Shown: one piece after another, positions 60,001-64,000 of the stretch
How the letters are laid out: each line of letters begins with the position of its first letter
How positions within the stretch are numbered: the first letter of the stretch is position 1
From: Lumbricus rubellus
Taxonomy: Eukaryota; Annelida; Clitellata; Crassiclitellata; Lumbricidae
Assembly (NCBI GenBank): GCA_945859605.1
Contig: OX243824.1
Location: 29,876,448-29,940,447, forward strand
Direction: 5' to 3'
Length of the DNA: 64,000 nucleotides
Made by a program: the position numbers and the translations under genes
Notes under the pieces: model-generated
The model's database searches: none
Seen by the model: the letters and a program-made list of their open reading frames with translations, nothing else
What the model was told of the DNA's origin: nothing

Positions 60001-63000
60001 GCCACAGAACAAGCGACCTCTGTCCTTGATACCAACAAGACCGACGAAACGACTACATCTTCGTCGACTGCTACACCGACCGCCACAGAACAAACAAAGT
60101 CTGTCACTGGCACCACCAAGACCGGCGAAACGACTACGTCTTCGTCGACTGCTACACCGACCGCCACAGAACAAACGACGTCTGTCATTGGCACCACCAA
60201 GACCGACGAAACGACTACATCTTCGTCGACTGCTACACCGATCGCTACAGAACAAACGACGTCTGTCCTTGACACCACCAAGACCGACGAAACGACTACA
60301 TCTTCGTCGACTGCTACACCGACCGCCACAGAACAAACGACGTCTGTCACTGGCACCACCAAGACCGACGAAACGACTACGTCTTCGTCGACTCCTACAC
60401 CGACCGCCACAGAACAAACGACGTCTGTCATTGGCACCACCAAGACCGACGAAACGACTACATCTTCGTCGACTGCTACACCGATCGCCACAGAACAGAC
60501 GACGTCTGTCACTGGCACCACCAAGACCGACGAAACGACTACGTCTTCGTCGACTGCTACACCGACCGCCACAGAACAAACGACGTCTGTCATTGGCACC
60601 ACCAAGACCGACGAAACGACTACATCTTCGTCGACTGCTACACCGACCGCCACAGAACAAACGACGTCTGTCCTTGACACCACCAAGACCGACGAAACGA
60701 CTACATCTTCGTCGACTGCTACACCGACCGCCACAGAACAAACGACATCTGTCACTGGCACCACCAAGACCGACGAAACGACAACATCTTCGTCGACTGC
60801 TACACCGACCGCCACAGAGCAAACGACGTCTGTCCTTGGCACCACCAAGACCGACGAAACGACTACATCTTCGTCGACTGCTACACCGACCGCCACAGAA
60901 CAAACGACGTCTGTCATTGGCACCACCAAGACCGACGAAACGACTACATCTTCGTCGACTCCTACACCGACCGCCACAGAACAAACGACGTCTGTCATTG
61001 GCACCACCAAGACCGACGAAACCACTACGCCTTCGTCGACTGCTACACCGACCGCCCCAGAACAAACGACATCTGTCACTGGCACCACCAAGACCGACGA
61101 AACTACTACATCATCGTCGACTGCTACACCGACCGCCACAGAACAAACGACGTCTGTCCTTGGCACCACCAAGACCGACGAAACGACTACATCTTCGTCG
61201 ACTGCTACACCGACCGCCACAGAACAAACGACGTCTGTCATTGGCACCACCAAGACCGACGAAACGACTACATCTTCGTCGACTGCTACACCGACCGCCA
61301 CAGAACAAACGACGTCTGTCATTGGCACCACCAAGACCGACGAAACGACTACGTCTTCGTCGACTGCTACACCGACCACCACAGAACAAACGACGTCTGT
61401 CCTTGACACCACCAGGACCGACGAAACGACTACATCTTCGTCGACTGCTACACCGACCGCCACAGAACAAACGACGTCTGTCATTGGCACCACCAAGACC
61501 GACGAAACGACTACATCTTTGTCGACTGCTACACCGACCACCACAGAACAAACGACGTCTGTCAGTGGCACCACCAAGACCGACGAAACGACTACATCTT
61601 CGTCGACTGCTACACCGACCGCCACAGAACAAACGACGTCTGTCACTGGCACCACCAAGACCGACGAAACGACTACATCTTCGTCGACTGCTACACCGAC
61701 CACCACAGAACAAACGACGTCTGTCAGTGGCACCACCAAGACCGACGAAACGACTACATCTTCGTCGACTGCTACACCGACCGCCACAGAACAAGCGACT
61801 TCTGTCCTTGATACCAACAAGACCGACGAAACGACTACATCTTCGTCGACTGCTACACCGACCGCCACAGAACAAACGACGTCTGTCACTGGCACCACCA
61901 AGACCGACGAAACGACTACGTCTTCGTCGACTGCTACACCGACCGCCACAGAACAAACGACGTCTGTCATTGGCACCACCAAGACCGACGAAACGACTAC
62001 ATCTTCGTCGACTGCTACACCGACCGCCACAGAACAAACGACGTCTGTCTTTGACACCACCAAGACCGACGAAACGACTACATCTTCGTCGACTGCTACA
62101 CCGACCGCCACAGAACAAACGACATCTGTCACTGGCACCACCAAGACCGACGAAACGACAACATCTTCGTCGACTGCTACACCGACCGCCACAGAGCAAA
62201 CGACGTCTGTCCTTGGCACCACCAAGACCGACGAAACGACTACATCTTCGTCGACTGCTACACCGACCGCCACAGAACAAACGACGTCTGTCATTGGCAC
62301 CACCAAGACCGACGAAACGACTACATCTTTGTCGACTCCTACACCGACCGCCACAGAACAAACGACGTCTGTCATTGGCACCACCAAGACCGACGAAACC
62401 ACTACGCCTTCGTCGACTGCTACACCGACCGCCCCAGAACAAACGACGTCTGTCACTGGCACCACCAAGACCGACGAAACGACTACATCTTCGTCGACTG
62501 CTACACCGACCGCCACAGAACAAACGACGTCTGTCCTTGGCACCACCAAGACCGACGAAACGACTACATCTTCGTCGACTGCTACACCGACCGCCACAGA
62601 ACAAACGACGTCTGTCATTGGCACCACCAAGACCGACGAAACGACTACGTCTTCGTCGACTGCTACACCGACCACCACAGAACAAACGACGTCTGTCAGT
62701 GGCACCACCAAGACCGACGAAACGACTACATCTTCGTCGACTGCTACACCGACCGCCACAGAACAAGCGACCTCTGTCCTTGATACCAACAAGACCGACG
62801 AAACGACTACATCTTCGTCGACTGCTACACCGACCGCCACAGAACAAACGACGTCTGTCACTGGCACCACCAAGACCGACGAAACGACTACGTCTTCGTC
62901 GACTGCTACACCGACCGCCACAGAACAAACGACGTCTGTCATTGGCACCACCAAGACCGACGAAACGACTACATCTTCGTCGACTGCTACACCGACCGCC

Positions 63001-64000
63001 ACAGAACAAACGACGTCTGTCTTTGACACCACCAAGACCGACGAAACGACTACATCTTCGTCGACTGCTACACCGACCGCCACAGAACAAACGACGTCTG
63101 TCACTGGCACCACCAAGACCGACGAAACGACAACATCTTCGTCGACTGCTACACCGACCGCCACAGAGCAAACGACGTCTGTCCTTGGCACCACCAAGAC
63201 CGACGAAACGACTACATCTTCGTCGACTGCTACACCGACCGCCACAGAACAAACGATGTCTGTCATTGGCACCACCAAGACCGACGAAACGACTACATCT
63301 TCGTCGACTCCTACACCGACCGCCACAGAACAAACGACGTCTGTCATTGGCACCACCAAGACCGACGAAACCACTACGCCTTCGTCGACTGCTACACCGA
63401 CCGCCCCAGAACAAACGACGTCTGTCATTGGCACCACCAAGACCGACGAAACGACTACGTCTTCGTCGACTGCTACACCGACCACCACAGAACAAACGAC
63501 GTCTGTCCTTGACACCACCAAGACCGACAAAACGACTACATCTTCGTCGACTGCTACACCGACCGCCACAGAACAAACGACGTCTGTCATTGGCACCACC
63601 AAGACCGACGAAACGACTACATCTTCGTCGACTGCTACACCGACCACCACAGAACAAACGACGTCTGTCAGTGGCACCACCAAGACCGACGAAACGACTA
63701 CATCTTCGTCGACTGCTACACCGACCGCCACAGAACAAGCGACCTCTGTCCTTGATACCAACAAGACCGACGAAACGACTACATCTTCGTCGACTGCTAC
63801 ACCGACCGCCACAGAACAAACAAAGTCTGTCACTGGCACCACCAAGACCGGCGAAACGACTACGTCTTCGTCGACTGCTACACCGACCGCCACAGAACAA
63901 ACGACGTCTGTCATTGGCACCACCAAGACCGACGAAACGACTACATCTTCGTCGACTGCTACACCGACCGCCACAGAACAAACGACGTCTGTCCTTGACA
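1..64000 (+). CDS. Internal part of a giant Thr/Ser-rich 27-residue-repeat (mucin-like) protein; both ends outside the window
   Basis: Frame 1 reads through all 21,333 codons with no stop seen. Each 27-codon unit encodes V-I-G (1-3), TTKT (4-7), D-E (8-9), TTTSSST (10-16), ATPTAT (17-22), E-Q (23-24) and TTS (25-27). That is 12 Thr, 4 Ser, one Pro and net charge about -2, with almost no Cys or aromatics. Variable sites are mainly residue 2 (Ile/Leu/Thr/Ser), 3 (Gly/Asp), 5 (Thr/Asn), 17 (Ala/Pro), 21 (Ala/Thr) and 25 (Thr/Ala). Known family behaviour: such PTS repeats are O-glycosylated, extended stalks or gel-forming mucins at cell surfaces. From composition I infer a secreted or wall-anchored protein, about 2.7 kDa per unit and about 2.1 MDa here. 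In-frame ATG codons (for example 988, 3175, 11413, 17431, 19618, 33469, 43594, 47401, 48697, 50560, 59530) come from AAG or ACG changes and are not starts. No signal peptide, membrane segment, intron or terminus is visible. An untranslated coding-like minisatellite is the alternative. Confidence 0.72.
244..567 (+). repeat. Two-unit micro-duplication (2 x 162 bp)
   Basis: Units 244 (AGT GGC) and 325 (CTT GAT) are repeated as 406 and 487. The sister block at 2593 and 2674 has the pair only once and goes straight on to the ATT GGC unit with TCA at codon 15 (2755, equivalent to 568). The first copies (244 and 2593) share AAA at codon 9, so the extra pair is a recent gain here or a loss in the sister. 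Confidence 0.85.
730..810 (+). repeat. Marker unit ending E-I-S-T-S
   Basis: This unit combines TCT at codon 16, ACG at codon 19 and ATA TCG at codons 24-25, giving the tail Glu-Ile-Ser-Thr-Ser in place of Glu-Gln-Thr-Thr-Ser. The same compound variant, or one base off, recurs at 2917, 5428, 8911, 20737, 33130, 40177, 43255, 47062 (CTA form), 48358, 50221, 53785 and 55810. It is a good tracer for block copying. Confidence 0.9.
2350..4536 (+). repeat. Higher-order repeat block A, copy 2 (27 units)
   Basis: It is collinear with 1-2349 but lacks the doubled AGT/CTT-GAT pair. Scattered single-base differences separate the copies; for example 3471-3479 has ACG where the sister has ACA. Similarity ends at 4537, where an ACT GGC unit follows while copy 1 continues into ATT GGC at 2350. 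Confidence 0.9.
6319..6804 (+). repeat. Six-unit block B, copy 1
   Basis: The class order is ATT, ATT (with ATC at codon 20), ATT (TCT preceded by ACG), AGT, ACT (ACA at codon 11) and CTT. It recurs at 6967-7452, eight units downstream. Between the copies sit a CTT-GAT unit (6805) and a unit with GTT ACT and AGC at codon 5 (6886). Confidence 0.75.
6967..7452 (+). repeat. Six-unit block B, copy 2
   Basis: It repeats the order and private variants of 6319-6804 at an offset of 648 bp. After it, an ordinary ATT GGC unit replaces the CTT-GAT unit found after copy 1. Confidence 0.75.
10207..11340 (+). repeat. Block C, related copy 1 (14 units)
   Basis: It begins with a rare unit carrying GAC ACG at codons 21-22, followed by CTT-GAC, ACT, and a CTT unit with ATT at codon 5 (10450). 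It follows the order of 13447-14661 but lacks the unit at 13771, so a one-unit indel separates the copies. Confidence 0.8.
11584..12798 (+). repeat. Block D, copy 1 (15 units)
   Basis: It is paired with 17497-18792. Shared rare marks are ACT at codon 7 (unit 11746), GTA CAA with ACT TCT at a unit end near 11970, and ATA at codon 12 (unit 12718). The offset is 73 units on the left and 74 on the right. Confidence 0.85.
13447..14985 (+). repeat. Block C, copy 2 (19 units)
   Basis: It is collinear with 15391-16929 at an offset of exactly 1944 bp (24 units). It shares the GAC ACG unit, the CTT unit with ATT at codon 5 (13690), the TCA-TCG unit (13933) and the AAG CCT unit (14662). The copies diverge at 14986 and 16930. 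Confidence 0.88.
15391..16929 (+). repeat. Block C, copy 3 (19 units)
   Basis: It is nearly identical to 13447-14985. The five units 14986-15390 lie between the copies, so the duplicated segment is part of a 24-unit register shift rather than a clean head-to-tail pair. Confidence 0.88.
16606..17496 (+). repeat. Block E, copy 1 (11 units)
   Basis: It starts with the AAG CCT unit and ends with the AAG-to-ATG unit at 17416. It is collinear with 18793-19683 at an offset of 2187 bp, sharing the TCA ATT change (unit 17011) and GCC at codon 2 near 17253. It overlaps the end of block C, copy 3. Confidence 0.85.
17497..18792 (+). repeat. Block D, copy 2 (16 units)
   Basis: It carries the same markers as 11584-12798 plus one extra unit, a CTT GGC unit at 18064 with AAC at codon 8 and GCA at codon 12. 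The extra unit shifts the offset from 73 to 74 units. Confidence 0.85.
18793..19683 (+). repeat. Block E, copy 2 (11 units)
   Basis: It matches 16606-17496 and abuts block D, copy 2 exactly at 18793. That places a duplication junction at a unit boundary between 18792 and 18793. Confidence 0.85.
19684..25110 (+). repeat. Most heterogeneous part of the array (67 units)
   Basis: I found no clean long block pair here. Private variants are dense: GTC TTT GGC GCC (Val-Phe-Gly-Ala), GTT CTT with ACA at codon 5, GCT AGA near 23377, CTA ACC at 23965, AGG at codon 10 near 20358, CAC at codon 24 near 22830 and GAA at codon 8 near 24890. It may be the oldest or least recently copied part. The frame remains open. 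Confidence 0.6.
25111..27459 (+). repeat. Block F, copy 1 (29 units, 2349 bp)
   Basis: This is the first of two head-to-tail copies. Diagnostic shared units are the ACG AAA unit (25354), a codon-7 TTT unit (26569), the Val-Phe-Gly-Ala unit (26812) and a CAA ACA unit end near 27210. Differences from copy 2 are a few single bases, such as GTC against GCC at codon 21 of units 25192 and 27541. Confidence 0.92.
27460..29808 (+). repeat. Block F, copy 2 (29 units)
   Basis: It directly abuts copy 1 with no intervening unit and keeps order and markers, for example the codon-7 TTT unit at 28918. The first unit of a third register (29809) still matches, and the next (29890) does not. Confidence 0.92.
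30214..33210 (+). repeat. Block G, copy 1 (37 units)
   Basis: It starts with a unit whose codon 8 is TAC instead of GAC and ends with the E-I-S-T-S marker unit (33130). It matches 37180-40257 and 40258-43335 but lacks one unit, the CTT GGC unit that follows the ACA AAG TCC unit in the other copies. Similarity to 36289-37179 also extends left to 29323. Confidence 0.9.
33211..34668 (+). repeat. Right extension of block G, copy 1 (18 units)
   Basis: It is collinear with 43336-44793 at an offset of 125 units. Shared marks are the ATG unit (33454 and 43579), the ACA ACT change at codons 12-13 (33616 and 43741) and the ACC ACT ACG CCT unit. Homology ends in the unit that closes with GCC CCA here and GCC ACA GAG there. 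Confidence 0.87.
34669..35478 (+). repeat. Block H, copy 1 (10 units)
   Basis: It matches 45037-45846 at an offset of 128 units. The shift from 125 to 128 marks a three-unit insertion (44794-45036) between the two homologous stretches on the right side. Confidence 0.8.
37180..40257 (+). repeat. Block G, copy 2 (38 units, 3078 bp)
   Basis: It starts with the TAC unit at 37180 and ends with the E-I-S-T-S unit at 40177. It abuts copy 3 exactly, making a 3078-bp head-to-tail duplication. The 11 units to its left (36289-37179) match 29323-30213. Confidence 0.92.
40258..43335 (+). repeat. Block G, copy 3 (38 units)
   Basis: It is the third TAC-headed copy. Unlike its sisters, the CTT-GAT unit at 41473 has ACC rather than AAC at codon 5. 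Past its right edge, similarity to copy 1 continues: 43336-44793 matches 33211-34668. The whole duplicated stretch is therefore about 55-56 units. Confidence 0.92.
43336..44793 (+). repeat. Right extension of block G, copy 3 (18 units)
   Basis: This is the partner of 33211-34668, with few single-base differences. One is AGT instead of ATT at codon 2 in the unit before the CTT-GAT unit. Confidence 0.87.
45037..45846 (+). repeat. Block H, copy 2 (10 units)
   Basis: It is the partner of 34669-35478. Its first unit has the private change TTC at codon 4. Confidence 0.8.
46414..47628 (+). repeat. Block J module, first copy (15 units)
   Basis: The order is ATT, CTT-GAC, ACT, CTT, ATT, ATT with GCG at codon 10, then a unit with TCG at codon 10 (46900), an ATT unit with ACA at codon 5, and the marker unit (47062, CTA form). 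It matches 47710-48924 at 16 units and the start of 53137-55161 at 83 units. Confidence 0.82.
47953..49815 (+). repeat. Block J, 23-unit copy 1
   Basis: It is collinear with 49816-51678 at 1863 bp. Shared markers are the codon-10 TCG unit (48196), CAA at codon 9 (48844), AAT at codon 6 after CTT-GAT (49006), AGC at codon 3 (49249) and ATT AGC (49735). Confidence 0.9.
49816..51678 (+). repeat. Block J, 23-unit copy 2
   Basis: It directly follows copy 1. Its private changes include GTT at codon 17 near 50927. The next unit (51679) leaves the register. Confidence 0.9.
53137..55161 (+). repeat. Block K, 25-unit copy 1 (2025 bp)
   Basis: It is head-to-tail with 55162-57186. Private shared marks are ACG at codon 15 (near 53503 and 55528), the codon-10 TCG unit (53623 and 55648) and an AAA CAA near 53770 and 55795. 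Confidence 0.92.
55162..57186 (+). repeat. Block K, 25-unit copy 2
   Basis: It abuts copy 1 and diverges after 57186. Its right end (from 56458) is also the start of the 46-unit block L, so two duplication registers overlap here. Confidence 0.92.
56458..60183 (+). repeat. Block L, 46-unit copy 1 (3726 bp)
   Basis: It is paired with 60184 onward. Shared rare marks are CAG ACG unit ends (near 56770 and 60496), ACT at codon 10 with TCA TCG (57349 and 61075), AGG at codon 6 (near 57690 and 61415), an ATG at codon 26 (59530 and about 63256) and GGC at codon 8 (60103 and 63829). Confidence 0.92.
60184..64000 (+). repeat. Block L, 46-unit copy 2 (reaches window end)
   Basis: It follows copy 1 unit for unit through at least 63909. 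The last partial unit (63991, CTT GAC) still fits the register of 60265, so the block or a third copy may continue past the window. Confidence 0.88.

Larger units (their letters stand above)
1..64000 (+). repeat. 81-bp tandem array, 790 units plus 10 bases
   Basis: The unit starts with GTC at 1 + 81k. Positions 2188, 13447, 30214, 40258, 53137, 61075 and 63991 all fit exactly, so there is no net length change over 64 kb. The consensus unit is 54% GC, with about 29 C and 15 G on the + strand and 9 CpG. Most units contain one GTCGAC (codons 15-16) and one GACGTC (codons 26-27). Units differ from consensus by a few substitutions. The chief classes, by codons 2-3, are ATT GGC, CTT GGC, ACT GGC, AGT GGC, CTT GAC and CTT GAT with AAC at codon 5. 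No spacer or non-repeat island interrupts the array, and neither edge is in the window. Confidence 0.99.

Noticed and set aside
40278..63974. A 23.7-kb minus-strand open frame encoding a Val-rich repeat
   Set aside because: It is long only because the repeat lacks stops in that phase. Its start falls on a repeat-internal codon and its ends on the TAC variant. The Val-rich, hydrophobic product is not a recognisable class, so I kept it only as a finding.
610..63981. Minus-strand Cys/Arg/Gly-rich open frames
   Set aside because: They are the codon-aligned antisense shadow of frame +1, broken dozens of times by TCA triplets on the + strand (TCA TCG or TCA ACT units). Nothing independent supports them.
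1..64000. CRISPR array
   Set aside because: The period is 81 bp with no alternation of conserved repeat and unique spacer. Variation is scattered point changes over the whole unit, and the unit translates cleanly.
1..64000. Non-coding centromeric or subtelomeric satellite
   Set aside because: It cannot be fully excluded, but strict multiples of 81, no stop in frame +1 and a biologically sensible Thr/Ser-rich product make a coding minisatellite more likely. The changing block sizes also do not fit one fixed higher-order unit.
1..64000. Transposon, RNA genes, promoters or terminators
   Set aside because: No sequence outside the 81-bp unit is present. I saw no terminal repeats, tRNA-like folds or unique intergenic DNA.
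1..64000. Pure assembly artefact
   Set aside because: Block copies differ by private substitutions and unit gains or losses, which simple duplication of reads would not create. Exact copy number still needs raw-read support.

Overview
The whole 64 kb window lies inside one uninterrupted tandem array. It holds 790 consecutive copies of an 81-bp unit plus the first 10 bases of copy 791, and no non-repeat sequence is visible anywhere. Units begin at positions 1 + 81k throughout; the last begins at 63991 = 1 + 81x790, and every intermediate point I checked is in phase. I found no insertion or deletion that was not a whole number of units.

The + strand frame starting at base 1 is open from end to end (21,333 codons, no stop seen). 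It encodes a 27-residue Thr/Ser-rich repeat: Val-Ile-Gly, TTKT, Asp-Glu, TTTSSST, ATPTAT, Glu-Gln, TTS. About 59% of residues are Ser or Thr, there is one Pro and three acids against one Lys per unit, and Cys and aromatics are almost absent. That is the composition of a mucin-like (PTS) domain, meaning a secreted or cell-surface, heavily O-glycosylated stalk or gel-former. The window would encode about 2.1 MDa of protein, with start codon, signal peptide, anchor and stop all outside it. The gene is not recognised.

The array has nested higher-order structure. Blocks of units marked by shared rare variants were duplicated several times: 29/27 units at 1-4536; related blocks of 14-19 units at 10.2-17 kb, two of them 24 units apart; a 15/16-unit pair at 11.6 and 17.5 kb; an 11-unit pair at 16.6 and 18.8 kb; 29+29 units at 25.1-29.8 kb; 37/38/38 units at 30.2, 37.2 and 40.3 kb, inside a longer 55/56-unit duplication; 23+23 units at 47.9-51.7 kb; 25+25 units at 53.1-57.2 kb; and 46+46 units from 56.5 kb to the window end. 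The stretch at about 20-25 kb has the most private variants and no clean long pair that I found.

The source is most likely a eukaryote (fungus, protist or invertebrate), because the composition suits mucin-type O-glycosylation. The unit carries 9 CpG dinucleotides, more than base composition predicts, which argues against a CpG-methylated vertebrate-type germline. The species cannot be told from a pure repeat. No RNA gene, promoter, terminator, mobile element, CRISPR array or second gene is supported. Long open frames on other phases and on the minus strand are shadows of the repeat.
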